Below are positions 25,886-34,350 of a stretch of 64,000 bases of DNA, in pieces (the stretch's first letter is position 1; every line of letters begins with the position of its first letter). The DNA lies in the NCBI RefSeq assembly GCF_022698165.1, contig NZ_JALDAY010000013.1, positions 248,001-312,000 of the forward strand, in the 5' to 3' direction. Under the pieces are notes generated by a model. The model worked only from the letters and a program-made list of their open reading frames with translations. It was not told the origin of the DNA and ran no database searches. A program made the position numbers and the translations under genes. Source of the DNA: Streptomyces cylindrosporus (GTDB lineage Bacteria > Actinomycetota > Actinomycetes > Streptomycetales > Streptomycetaceae).

Positions 25886-26646
25886 GCGCCGAGCCCCAGC
25901 AGGCGGGCCATGTTGCCGCCCTCGACCAGCGCCCGGTCCTTCTCGTCCTCGATCGCCTTGGCGATCTTCATACGCTCCAGGTCGAAGTCCGAGCCGGGCC
26001 ACTCGCTGCCCATCAGGATCTGCCGGGGGCCGAGCCGGGCGTAGGCCCGCTTCACGTCGCTCATCAGCGTCGCGGACGTCTCCAGGTAGACGTGCGGCTG
26101 CCGTTCGGCCACGATGATCGCCTCCGGCACGTTCCACACCGCGCCCATGTGCGCGATGATCGTCGGCACCTCGGGGTGGTCCCGGGCGATCTCCTCGATG
26201 GCGAGCGGCGCGCAGAAGGCGTCGTCCAGGGCGTTGACCAGCACCAGCAGCCCGCGCCTTGCGCAGGCCTCGAACACCGGGTCGAGGAGCCCGTGGTCGG
26301 CGACGTGGTAGCCGTGCAGGCTGGGGTGCAGCTTCAGTCCCACCAGACCGGCGTCGGCGATCCGGTCGATCTCCTCGATCGCGTCGTCCGCCTGCGGCAG
26401 CACCTGGCCGAAGCCGAAGAACCGGTCCGGGTATGCGGCCACCAGCGAGGCGATGAAGTCGTTCTCGATGCGCTGCGCGAGCGAGCACACCATCGCCATG
26501 TCCACCCCGGCCGCGTCCATCCGGTCGAGGATGCGGCGCGGCTCGAAGGGCTTGTAGGGCGGCGGCGCCTCGCCCTTGCGGGCGCCCGTCAGGTAGTCGG
26601 ACCGGCCCCGCACGTCCTGGGTGGTGTTGTAGGCGTCGATGATCAA
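25882..26646 (-). CDS. Amidohydrolase-2-family (COG2159-like) hydrolase/decarboxylase
   Basis: A 254-residue TIM-barrel protein starting MIIDAYNTTQDVRG. Recognisable elements are LVGLKLHPSLHGYHVAD, PTIIAHMGAVWNVPEA and the C-terminal GSEWPGSDFD, where the HMG and GS(D/E)xP motifs of PF04909 occur. The N-terminal HxH metal motif is absent (IDAYN), so metal use is uncertain. The start is TTG at 26646, overlapping the ATPase stop as TTGA with GAGGACC upstream. It is embedded in the transporter operon. Confidence 0.85.
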   Translation of the reverse strand: MIIDAYNTTQDVRGRSDYLTGARKGEAPPPYKPFEPRRILDRMDAAGVDMAMVCSLAQRIENDFIASLVAAYPDRFFGFGQVLPQADDAIEEIDRIADAGLVGLKLHPSLHGYHVADHGLLDPVFEACARRGLLVLVNALDDAFCAPLAIEEIARDHPEVPTIIAHMGAVWNVPEAIIVAERQPHVYLETSATLMSDVKRAYARLGPRQILMGSEWPGSDFDLERMKIAKAIEDEKDRALVEGGNMARLLGLGA

Positions 26647-27623
26647 AGCTGGTCCTCACTCACGGGCACGGGGCCGAGGGGCAGGTGGCAGCGGACGTGG
26701 CGGCCGGGTGCGATCTCGCGCAGTTCCGGGTGCCGGGTGCGGCAGAGGTCGGTGGCGAACGGGCAGCGGGTCCGGAACAGACAGCCCTCCGGAGGGTTCG
26801 CCGGATCCGGCAGTTCGCCCTCCAGGGGCTGCCGTTCGACGGGTGGGCCGGGCCGCAGTTCCGGCACGCTGGCCAGCAGCGCGCTGCTGTACGGGTGGGC
26901 TGGGGCGGAGAAGAAGTCGTCCCGGGAGGCGGTCTCGATGATCTCGCCCAGGTACATCACGGCGACCCGGTCGGCGATGTGCCGCACCACACCGAGGTCG
27001 TGGGAGATGAACAGCATCGTCAAGCCCCGGTCGCGCACCAGTTCCGACAGCAGGTTCAGCACCTGGGCCTGGATGGACACGTCCAGCGCGGAGACCGCCT
27101 CGTCGGCGACCACGAACCGCGGCGAGGACGCCAGGGCCCGGGCGATGCCGATACGCTGGCGCTGTCCGCCGGAGAACTCGTGCGGCTTGCGCCCGCCGGC
27201 CTCGGCCCCCAGCCCGACCAGTTCGAGGAGTTCGGCGACGGTACGTTCCGCCTCGGCGCGGCTCGCGCCTCGGGCACGCAGCAGCGGCTCGGCGACGATG
27301 TCCGCGACGGTGCGGCGGGGGTTCAGCGAGCCGAAGGGGTCCTGGAACACCATCTGGAGCTCGGCCCGGGTCTGCCTCAGCGCCCGGCCGCGCAGCCGGG
27401 TCAGATCGGTGCCGAGGAAGTCGATCCGGCCCGCCGACGCTTCCACCACCCGCAGCAGCGCCCGCCCGAGCGTGGACTTGCCGCACCCCGACTCACCGAC
27501 CAGGCCCAGCGTCTCGCCCTCGGCGATGTCCAGGTCGACGTCCCGCAGCGCCCGTACCCGGCCGCCGGCCCTACCGGCGTACTCGACCCGCAGTCCGCGG
27601 GCGCTCATCAGGACCTCGCTCAT
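26643..27623 (-). CDS. Dipeptide/oligopeptide-type ABC transporter ATPase (DppF-like)
   Basis: A 326-residue ATPase: Walker A GESGCGKST, Q-loop VFQDPFGSLNPRRT, signature FSGGQRQRIGIARAL, Walker B VVADEAVSALD and switch ISHDLG. The Walker B glutamate is retained in ADEAVSALD. The C-terminal cysteine-rich tail (CLFRTRCPFATDLC) is typical of oligopeptide/dipeptide/nickel transporter ATPases. The ATG at 27623 overlaps the stop of the second ATPase. Confidence 0.93.
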   Translation of the reverse strand: MSEVLMSARGLRVEYAGRAGGRVRALRDVDLDIAEGETLGLVGESGCGKSTLGRALLRVVEASAGRIDFLGTDLTRLRGRALRQTRAELQMVFQDPFGSLNPRRTVADIVAEPLLRARGASRAEAERTVAELLELVGLGAEAGGRKPHEFSGGQRQRIGIARALASSPRFVVADEAVSALDVSIQAQVLNLLSELVRDRGLTMLFISHDLGVVRHIADRVAVMYLGEIIETASRDDFFSAPAHPYSSALLASVPELRPGPPVERQPLEGELPDPANPPEGCLFRTRCPFATDLCRTRHPELREIAPGRHVRCHLPLGPVPVSEDQL

Positions 27624-28726
27624 ACGGCGGCTCCCGCGGCCTGGGCCGTCCGAGCCCGCGCCCGGGCCTGCGCGGTGAGCACACAGGCGTCCAGATGGGC
27701 GGGGCCGCCGTGGCGCCACCGTAGCTCCGGGCGGCTGTCGCAGCCGTCGTGGGCGAACGCGCAGCGCGGCCGGAAGCCGCAGCCGGGCGGCCGTCCGACA
27801 CCGGCGGGCGGCGCGCCGGGGATGGCCGGCAGCCGCTCGGGCACCGGCCCGCGCAGCGGGGGCACCGAGCCGAGCAGGCCCATCGTGTACGGGTGCTGCG
27901 GGTCGAACAGCACCTCGTCTCGGGTGCCCTGCTCCACGATTCGGCCCGCGTACATCACCGCCACCCGGTCCGCCACTTCCGCGACCACCCCCAGGTCGTG
28001 CGTGATCAGCAGCACGGACGTGCCGTGCTCGCGCTGCACCCGCTTCAACAGCGCCAGCACCTGGGCCTGGATGGTCACGTCCAGCGCGGTGGTCGGCTCG
28101 TCCGCGATCAACACCGCCGGGTCGTTGGCCAGCCCCATCGCGATCATCACGCGCTGACGCATGCCGCCGGAGAGCTGGTGCGGATAGGCGCGGGCGGCCC
28201 GCGCCGGTCCCGCGATGCCGACCTCGCCGAGCAGTTCGACGGCGCGGCTCGCGGCCGTGGTGCGCGGCACGTCGCCATGGGCGCGGATCGTCTCCGCCAC
28301 CTGCGCGCCCGCCCGGTGCAGCGGGTTGAGCGCGGCCAGCGCGTCCTGGAAGACCACCGCCACGTCCTTGCCGCGGACCCGGCGCAGCTCCCGCTCCGAC
28401 GCCCCCACCAACTCCCGTCCCCGGAAGGACACGGAGCCGTCGACGTGGGTGCGCGGACCGCGGTTGAGGCCGACCAGACTCATCGCCAGCGCCGACTTGC
28501 CCGACCCGGACTCGCCGACCAGCGCGAGGATCTCGCCCCTGCGCAGCGTCAGATCCACCCCGTCCACGGCGGGCAGCCGGCCCGCCGGCACGTCGAACCC
28601 CACCCGCAGCCCACGGACTTCGAGCACCGCCTCCGGAGGGGCCACGTCGTGCACGCCCTCCGGTGCGATCACGTCCTGCACGCCGTTCGGCGCAGTCGCG
28701 TCATGCAGACCATCCGGAGCGCTCAT
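27620..28726 (-). CDS. Dipeptide/oligopeptide-type ABC transporter ATPase (DppD-like)
   Basis: A 368-residue ATPase: Walker A GESGSGKSA, Q-loop VFQDALAALNP, signature LSGGMRQRVMIAMGL, Walker B LIADEPTTALD, switch THDLG, and the C-terminal CGFRPRCAFAHDGC tail. The first 37 residues are unusual: three and a half copies of a 9-residue repeat precede the ATPase fold. The ATG at 28726 overlaps the esterase stop as ATGA, and a start inside the repeat is not excluded. Confidence 0.92.
   Translation of the reverse strand: MSAPDGLHDATAPNGVQDVIAPEGVHDVAPPEAVLEVRGLRVGFDVPAGRLPAVDGVDLTLRRGEILALVGESGSGKSALAMSLVGLNRGPRTHVDGSVSFRGRELVGASERELRRVRGKDVAVVFQDALAALNPLHRAGAQVAETIRAHGDVPRTTAASRAVELLGEVGIAGPARAARAYPHQLSGGMRQRVMIAMGLANDPAVLIADEPTTALDVTIQAQVLALLKRVQREHGTSVLLITHDLGVVAEVADRVAVMYAGRIVEQGTRDEVLFDPQHPYTMGLLGSVPPLRGPVPERLPAIPGAPPAGVGRPPGCGFRPRCAFAHDGCDSRPELRWRHGGPAHLDACVLTAQARARARTAQAAGAAV
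28616..28717 (-). repeat. 27-bp in-frame tandem repeat in the DppD-like gene
   Basis: Residues 4-12 PDGLHDATA, 13-21 PNGVQDVIA, 22-30 PEGVHDVAP and 31-37 PEAVLEV are degenerate copies of one 9-residue unit encoded by 27-bp repeats. The array extends the ATPase N-terminus beyond the family norm. Confidence 0.7.
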
Positions 28727-29412
28727 ACGGCACCGCCCACGGTCAGCGCCGCCCGGTGGATCAGCTCGGCGACCCGCTCGGGCCACACCAGGGTGGTGTA
28801 GTGGCTGCCCGGGACGTGCTCGACGGTCGCCTTCATCCGCTCGGCCATGAAGTTCTGGATCTCGGGGCGCAGGGTGCGGTCGTCGTCGGCGACCAGGTAC
28901 CAGCTGGGCAGCGACCGCCAGGCCGGAACCCCGGTCGCCTGGGTGAAGATGAGGTTCTCGGCCTTGCGGCCCTCCGCCTCGACGACCGCCCGCTGTTCCT
29001 CCGACAGGTCAGGGCCGATCTCCGCCCAGAACTCCGCGCTCGGCTCCGACTTCCACTCGCCGTTCGGGCCGCGCCGCATGTACTTGGAGATCTCCGCGGG
29101 TTCGTAGCGCTCGACGATCCCGTTGACGGTCTCACCCTCGTCCGGCCCGAACGCGGCGATGTAGACCAGCCCGGCGACTCGCGGGTCGCGCCCCACGTTC
29201 GTGATCACCGCGCCGCCGTAGGAGTGCCCGGCCAGCAGCACTGGGCCCGCGGCGCCCGCGAGGGCGGCCGTGGTCTCGGCGATGTCATCGGCGAGCGAGG
29301 TCATCGGGTTGGTGACCGTGACCAGCCGGTGGCCGTGGGCGGCGAGCAGCGGCTGGACCGCCGACCAGGTGGTGGGCCGTCCGCCGGCACCGTGGACCAG
29401 CACGATGTCCAT
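28723..29412 (-). CDS. Alpha/beta hydrolase (EstC-like esterase)
   Basis: A 229-residue hydrolase with LVHGAGGRPTTW near the N-terminus, nucleophile AGHSYGGAV with Ser64, and a catalytic His in VPGSHYTTLVWPE. It resembles plant MeSNL-type and actinobacterial EstC-type hydrolases in length. ATG at 29412 has AAAGGATG upstream; an ATG 9 bases earlier, overlapping the permease stop, is the alternative. It is placed between permease and ATPase genes, so its substrate is probably the transported compound. The Tat-exported hydrolase at 55114 is of the same type. Confidence 0.87.
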   Translation of the reverse strand: MDIVLVHGAGGRPTTWSAVQPLLAAHGHRLVTVTNPMTSLADDIAETTAALAGAAGPVLLAGHSYGGAVITNVGRDPRVAGLVYIAAFGPDEGETVNGIVERYEPAEISKYMRRGPNGEWKSEPSAEFWAEIGPDLSEEQRAVVEAEGRKAENLIFTQATGVPAWRSLPSWYLVADDDRTLRPEIQNFMAERMKATVEHVPGSHYTTLVWPERVAELIHRAALTVGGAV

Positions 29413-29417
29413 CGGGA

Positions 29418-30494
29418 TCATCCTTTGCGTAGACGCGGGTCGAGGACCGTGTACAGCAGGTCGACCGCGTGGTTGACGAGGGTGAACAGCAGGGCGATCG
29501 CGAGGGCCGCGCCCTGGACCACCGGGTAGTCGCGCTGCAGTACGCCCTGCACGAGAAGCCGTCCGACGCCGGGGTAGGAGAAGACGGTCTCGGTGACCAC
29601 CGAACCGCCCAGCAGGGACCCGAACTGAAGCCCCAGGACGGTGACGATGGGCAGCCAGGCGTTGCGCAGCACGTGCCGGCGCACCACCGCGCCTTCGCCG
29701 AGACCCTTCATCCGCGCGGTGCGCACGAAGTCGTCGCCGAGCACCTCCAGGACGGAGGCCCGCACGATCCGGGTGATGAACCCGGCCATCGACAGCGCGA
29801 GTGTCACCGCGGGCAGGATCAGGTGCTGAAGCCACGGCCCCACCAGTTCGGGCCGGTCCTGGAGGATCGCGTCGAGGAGGACGAAGCCTGTGGTGGGCCG
29901 GTAGTCGAGGGTGTTGGGCAGCCGGCCGAGGACCGGCAGCCAGCGCAACCACACCCCGAACACCACGATGGCGAGCACACCGAGCGCGAACCAGGGCAGC
30001 GAGAAGCTGACGGTCGCCACGGCCCGGGTCGAGGTGTCGATCCAGCTGCCCCGGCGCAGCGCCGCGACGACTCCGGTGACGACGCCGAGCAGCACCGCGA
30101 CCGTCATGGCGGCCAGGGTGAGCTCCACGGTCGCGGGCAGCGCGTCGCCGAGCAGGCCGAGGACGCTGTTGGAGCCGTAGAACGAGGTGCCCAGCCGCAG
30201 ATGGACCAGGTCGTCGAGGAAGTGGCCGTACTGAGTGAGCAGCGGCTGGTCGAGGCCGAGGGCCTTGGTGACCCGTTCCTCGTTGGCGTCGAACTGTCCG
30301 GCGGAGGTGGTGCCGCCGCCCGCCGCGAGCGAGGTGGCCGGAGAGCCCGGCAGCAGCCGTATCGCCACGAACACCAGAGAGGCCAGCGCGAACAGCACGA
30401 CCGGGACCACGGCCAGCCTGCGCAGGAGCACCCAGGCCGCTCCCGTCGGCCGGGACAGCCGCACCCGGGTCAGCACCCCGGTGACCGCGCTCAT
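29418..30494 (-). CDS. ABC transporter permease (DppB-like)
   Basis: A 358-residue permease with about six membrane segments. The N-terminal one is LAVVPVVLFALASLVFVAI, followed by the RLLPGSPA periplasmic motif of DppB/OppB proteins. The EAA loop is near VRTARMKGLGEGAVVRRHVLRNA. The ATG at 30494 overlaps the stop of the second permease (ATGA). Confidence 0.93.
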   Translation of the reverse strand: MSAVTGVLTRVRLSRPTGAAWVLLRRLAVVPVVLFALASLVFVAIRLLPGSPATSLAAGGGTTSAGQFDANEERVTKALGLDQPLLTQYGHFLDDLVHLRLGTSFYGSNSVLGLLGDALPATVELTLAAMTVAVLLGVVTGVVAALRRGSWIDTSTRAVATVSFSLPWFALGVLAIVVFGVWLRWLPVLGRLPNTLDYRPTTGFVLLDAILQDRPELVGPWLQHLILPAVTLALSMAGFITRIVRASVLEVLGDDFVRTARMKGLGEGAVVRRHVLRNAWLPIVTVLGLQFGSLLGGSVVTETVFSYPGVGRLLVQGVLQRDYPVVQGAALAIALLFTLVNHAVDLLYTVLDPRLRKG

Positions 30495-31426
30495 GCCGTC
30501 CCCCGCGGGTCGAGGGCGTCCCGCAGATCGTCGCCGGCGAAGTTGCACGCCACGACGAACAGCAGGGTGAGGGCAGCGGGCAGCACCACCAGCCGGGGAG
30601 CGGTGTACACGAGCTCCTGTCCGGCCTGCACCATGTAGCCCCAGTCCGCCGTCGGAGGCTGGATGCCGAGACCGAGGTAGGAGAGCCCGGCCGCGAAGCC
30701 GGCCGCCACCGACAGCGTCATGACGACCTGGGCGAGCAGCGGACCGCCGATGTTGGGGAGCACTTCGCGCAGCAGGATGCGGGGCGCCCCGGTGCCGCCC
30801 AGCCGGCAGGCCACCACGTAGTCCTTGGCCGCCTCGCGCGCGGTCAGGGTGCGGGCCAGCCGGGCCAGCCCCGGCGCCAGTGAGACACCGATGCCGAGGG
30901 TCAGACTGACCGTGCCCGGTCCGGCCGCCGCCACCAAAAGGATCACCAGCAGGATCGACGGGAAGGCCAGCGCCAGGTCCACCAGCCGCATCAGCGCCTG
31001 CTCCACGACACCGCCCGCATATCCGGCGACCAGCCCGACCAGGGTGCCGACCCCGGCCGCGAGCGCGGTCGCCGCGAAGGACACCAGCAGCAGCGGGCGG
31101 GCCCCGTGCACCAGCCGGGCCAGCTCGTCCCGGCCCAGGTCGTCGGTGCCCAGCGGATGCCCCGGCGCCCCTGGCGCAAGCAGCGCCGAGGAGGTCTGGC
31201 GCAACGGGTCGGCCGTCACGAGCAGCGGTCCGAGCAGGGCGACCAGCACCATGGCGGCCAGCAGCAGCCAGGCGAGCAGGGCGGGCCAGGAGCCGGCCAC
31301 CCTGCGCCGGCGCAGCGCGCCCAGCAGCCGCCGCGCCGTCCCGGACCGGGCCGGGGAGGCCACGGTGGCGGCGGGGGCCGCCGCCTCCACCGCCACCGAG
31401 TCGACCGCGGCGCCGGCCTCAGACAC
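30491..31426 (-). CDS. ABC transporter permease (DppC-like)
   Basis: A 311-residue permease with the DppC order: a cytoplasmic N-terminal tail, one membrane segment, then GTDDLGRDELARLVHGAR and a five-segment core. The EAA loop is DYVVACRLGGTGAPRILLREVLPN. The start is GTG at 31426, overlapping the binding-protein stop by 8 bases, so expression is coupled to it. Confidence 0.93.
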   Translation of the reverse strand: MSEAGAAVDSVAVEAAAPAATVASPARSGTARRLLGALRRRRVAGSWPALLAWLLLAAMVLVALLGPLLVTADPLRQTSSALLAPGAPGHPLGTDDLGRDELARLVHGARPLLLVSFAATALAAGVGTLVGLVAGYAGGVVEQALMRLVDLALAFPSILLVILLVAAAGPGTVSLTLGIGVSLAPGLARLARTLTAREAAKDYVVACRLGGTGAPRILLREVLPNIGGPLLAQVVMTLSVAAGFAAGLSYLGLGIQPPTADWGYMVQAGQELVYTAPRLVVLPAALTLLFVVACNFAGDDLRDALDPRGTA

Positions 31427-33101
31427 TGGCCTTCTCCATGTAACAGCGGTGGTTGGCCAGCGCGTCGGTGTTCATGCCCTTCACGTCCGCACCGCTGACG
31501 ACCAGGTTGCTGAAGCAGGCCAGCATCGACAGGACCATGTACTCCTCGGCCCACCGGCGCTGGATCTTCGTGTAGGCGGCGGTGCGCTTCTTGGTGTCGG
31601 TGAGGTTCTTGGCCGTGTAGAGGTCGTCGGCCAGGGAGGCGGCGCCCTTCAGCGTGTCCATCCCGGAGAGCTTGGAGCCGTAGATGCTGGTGGGGCTCGC
31701 CATCGCGCCGACCATGTCGTCGGGGTCCGGCACATAGGTGTTGCGCTCCCAGATCATCAGGTCGTGGTAGTCGTCCTTGCCGTCCAGGAGCCGGCTGAAG
31801 TAGGTGGCGGGGTCCACCGAGGTGGTGGCCACCTTGAAGCCGACGTCGGTGAGGTTCTGGGCGATGATCTGGGCCGCCTTGGGGTGCCAGGAGTCGCTGG
31901 CGGCCATCAGCCGGATGGTGCGGCCCTTCGCGCCGGCCTCCTCGACCAGCCGCTTGGCCTGCGCGGTGTCTTGGGTGCTGAGGTCGGCGAGCGCGGTGTC
32001 GTAACCGCTCTGGGCGGGCGGGATGGCGTAGCCCTGGGGTTCGGCGCCGACGCCGTAGAACGCCTGCGCGAGGATGGCCTTGCGGTTGATGGCCAGGTTG
32101 ATGGCCTTGCGCACCTTGAGCTCGGGGACTCGGCGGGCGTCGATCATCATGATGGCGTCGGCGTTGTGCGGGGTGTCGTACACCTTCACCGCGCTGTCCT
32201 TGCGCAACTGCGAGACGGCGGAGTACGGGGCGAACTGGGTCGCCGACACGTCGCCGCTGAGCAGCGAGCTGACGATGGTGGAGGGGTCCTGGACCTGGCG
32301 CAGCACCAGCCGGTCGATGGGGGGCTTGCCCAGCCGGAAGCCGTCGAAGGCCTTGAGCGTGACGGACTGCCCGGAGGTGGCGGCCGAGAAGGCGAACGGC
32401 CCGGTGCCCACGAGGTGCTTGCCGATGTCGGCGCCGTACTTGTCCAGCGCGGCCTTGGAGATGATCCGGCCGCCGATGTCGGAGAGCTTGCCGAGCACGG
32501 TCCGGTCGGGCTTCTTGAGGACCATCTTCACGGTCATGTCGTCGGGCGCGGTGAGCGAGGCGACGTTGGCGCCCATGCTCGACAGCGGACGGGTCGCGCC
32601 CTTGGGCAGCGTCTTGTCGTCCGGGTCGAACTGGCGGCCGAGGCTGGCGAGTACGTCGGCGGAGCTGAGGGTGGTCCCGTCGTGGAACTTCACCCCCGTG
32701 CGCAGGGTGAAGGTGTAGGTGAGCTTGTCATCGGACACGGTCCACTTCTCCGCCAGGTCCGGAGTGGGCTCGTTGGTCTCGAAGGAGATGAACGTCAGGC
32801 CGCGGCAGATGCAGTCGACGGCCATCCAGTCGCCCAGGGAGGTGTAGAAGGCCGGGTCGTTGACGGCGCTGGTGGCGTCGATGGCCAGGGTGAGGGTGCC
32901 GCCCTTGCCGCTGCCGCCCCCGTCCTGGGCCGCCGCGCCGCACGCGGTGAGCAGAGCGGGCAGCCCGAACCCCACGCCCACGCCGAGCAGTCCGGCCCCC
33001 CGGAGCATCGTCCGGCGCGAGACGTCCCGCGACGCGATCGCCGACACCGACGACGGGGTGGCGGCGGCGGTCGAGGGCGATCCAGATGTGTGGTCCGGCA
33101 T
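31419..33101 (-). CDS. Extracellular solute-binding lipoprotein (SBP family 5)
   Basis: A 560-residue binding protein. The N-terminus has SRRTML, a Tat-type twin arginine at 29-30, and a lipobox LLTAC with Cys54, so it is probably exported by Tat and lipidated. The mature part has family-5 landmarks: LAEKWTVSDDKLTYTFTLR, VKFHDGTTLSSADV, and VRKAINLAINRKAIL. ATG at 33101 is preceded by a strong AAGGAGG. It is the first of 11 genes in P3. Family members bind peptides, nickel, opines and other amines, so the ligand is open. Confidence 0.93.
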   Translation of the reverse strand: MPDHTSGSPSTAAATPSSVSAIASRDVSRRTMLRGAGLLGVGVGFGLPALLTACGAAAQDGGGSGKGGTLTLAIDATSAVNDPAFYTSLGDWMAVDCICRGLTFISFETNEPTPDLAEKWTVSDDKLTYTFTLRTGVKFHDGTTLSSADVLASLGRQFDPDDKTLPKGATRPLSSMGANVASLTAPDDMTVKMVLKKPDRTVLGKLSDIGGRIISKAALDKYGADIGKHLVGTGPFAFSAATSGQSVTLKAFDGFRLGKPPIDRLVLRQVQDPSTIVSSLLSGDVSATQFAPYSAVSQLRKDSAVKVYDTPHNADAIMMIDARRVPELKVRKAINLAINRKAILAQAFYGVGAEPQGYAIPPAQSGYDTALADLSTQDTAQAKRLVEEAGAKGRTIRLMAASDSWHPKAAQIIAQNLTDVGFKVATTSVDPATYFSRLLDGKDDYHDLMIWERNTYVPDPDDMVGAMASPTSIYGSKLSGMDTLKGAASLADDLYTAKNLTDTKKRTAAYTKIQRRWAEEYMVLSMLACFSNLVVSGADVKGMNTDALANHRCYMEKASV

Positions 33102-33128
33102 GGGGCCTCCTTGGGCACCGATCCTGAG

Positions 33129-33161
33129 AATGGATTAAATCTGCGCTGGATTGGATCCAAA
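33129..33161. promoter_or_regulatory. P3 tandem GntR operator boxes
   Basis: ATTGGATCCAAA at 33150-33161 and AATGGATTAAAT at 33129-33140 repeat the P1/P2 arrangement: centres 21 bp apart and the better box distal to the gene. They lie 28-60 bp upstream of the binding-protein start. Confidence 0.72.
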
Positions 33162-33554
33162 AACATGCTCAGTGGCTCCCGATTCCCTCTGGTGTCCCTG
33201 GCGTTAAGGACATGTGAAAGCGGACCCCGAGGAACTTGGTCGCATACGGCGGCGGGCGCGCTCGAAGATCGCGGTGCCGCCGAAGACGGCTTCGTCCATG
33301 CGGATCGTCCACGCGGACCTTGCCCGCCAACCCTCCGTGGATCCGGGCGTCCGCAGGCCTGAAGGCCGTCTGTCTTTTCGGCCTACGAAAAGGACGGACC
33401 GCGAGGGCGCCGACGACGTCAGACGCGGTACGACCACGCGTGAGAGATCCGGGACGCCTACGCCCGCCGGGCGGACCGCACTGCCCGACGACCTGGTGGC
33501 GACGCCGAAGACGCCGGAGGGTTCACGGTTCTCGGAGCTGGAACGGCTGCGCCC
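33162..33554. other. Gap without recognisable gene
   Basis: Frames on both strands are open in places but show no family motif or ribosome site. The segment separates P3 from the TetR relic. Confidence 0.4.
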
Positions 33555-34025
33555 GCCGGCGTCACCAAGAGCACCTTCTTCCGGCACTTCCCCGACAAGC
33601 GCGAGCTGCTGGTCGCCGGACAGGAGACGCTGAGCCGACTGCTGACCGAGGGAATCGCCGACGCACCCGACGATGCCAGCCCCCTCGAAGCGGTCGCCGC
33701 CGGTCTCGAGCGTGCCTCGAGCGCGATGGGCCCCATGAATCGCGAGCTCGCCCCTCGCCTGAAGGCGGCCGTCGCCGCCAGCGCCGAACTCCAGGAACGT
33801 GACGCCCTCAAGAGCGTCAGCCTCGCGGCCGCGATGACGACGGCCTTGGTTGCCCGCGGTACACCCGATCCGATCGCGGCTCTGGCGGGCGAGCTAGGCG
33901 TCCTCGCCTTCAAACGGGGCTACGCCCAGTGGTCCGAGGGCGATCGTGACGGCACGGACGAACTCGCCGCCCACACCCTGGCTGCCCTGGAGGAACTGCG
34001 AGCGGCGAGCGCCTCGCTGGGCTGA
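33555..34025 (+). pseudogene. TetR family regulator lacking its N-terminus
   Basis: From 33555 the frame reads AGVTKSTFFRHFPDKRELL, the second half of a TetR helix-turn-helix, followed by a full-length-looking ligand domain to ERAASASLG-like end at 34025. Upstream in this frame there is a TGA near 33440 and no start codon before the internal ATG at 33726, and the first DNA-binding helix is unrecognisable (GGFTVLGAGTAAP). It is therefore 5'-truncated or frameshifted. Confidence 0.6.
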
Positions 34026-34350
34026 CCCGATACCACCGCCGACGGTTCACCGAACTCAGGGCGTGGTTGACCTGCCGGACGTGCGGCGCGAGGCCGTCAG
34101 CTGCAGGGTCGTTTCCGTGAACAGGCCTGGGATGCCTGCGCCGGCGCGGGCTGCCCACCGTTGCCCGCCGACAGGGTCGCCGCTTTGCCGGCCGTCACGA
34201 TACGACCCGACGGGAGCGGGATGCCGATGATCGGCTATCAGGACGGAGGAGGCCGACGGGGCACGCCGTGCGGGTCGGCTTACGATGCGCAGGAGATCGA
34301 AGTCGGTCCGTCGCCTGCGTGCCGGACAGGACGGTGAACGGGAGCGGGTC

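Noticed and set aside
10007..33161. Reading the 10-33 kb region as an antibiotic biosynthetic cluster
   Set aside because: There is no PKS, NRPS, terpene or RiPP enzyme and the importer plus catabolic enzymes fit degradation.
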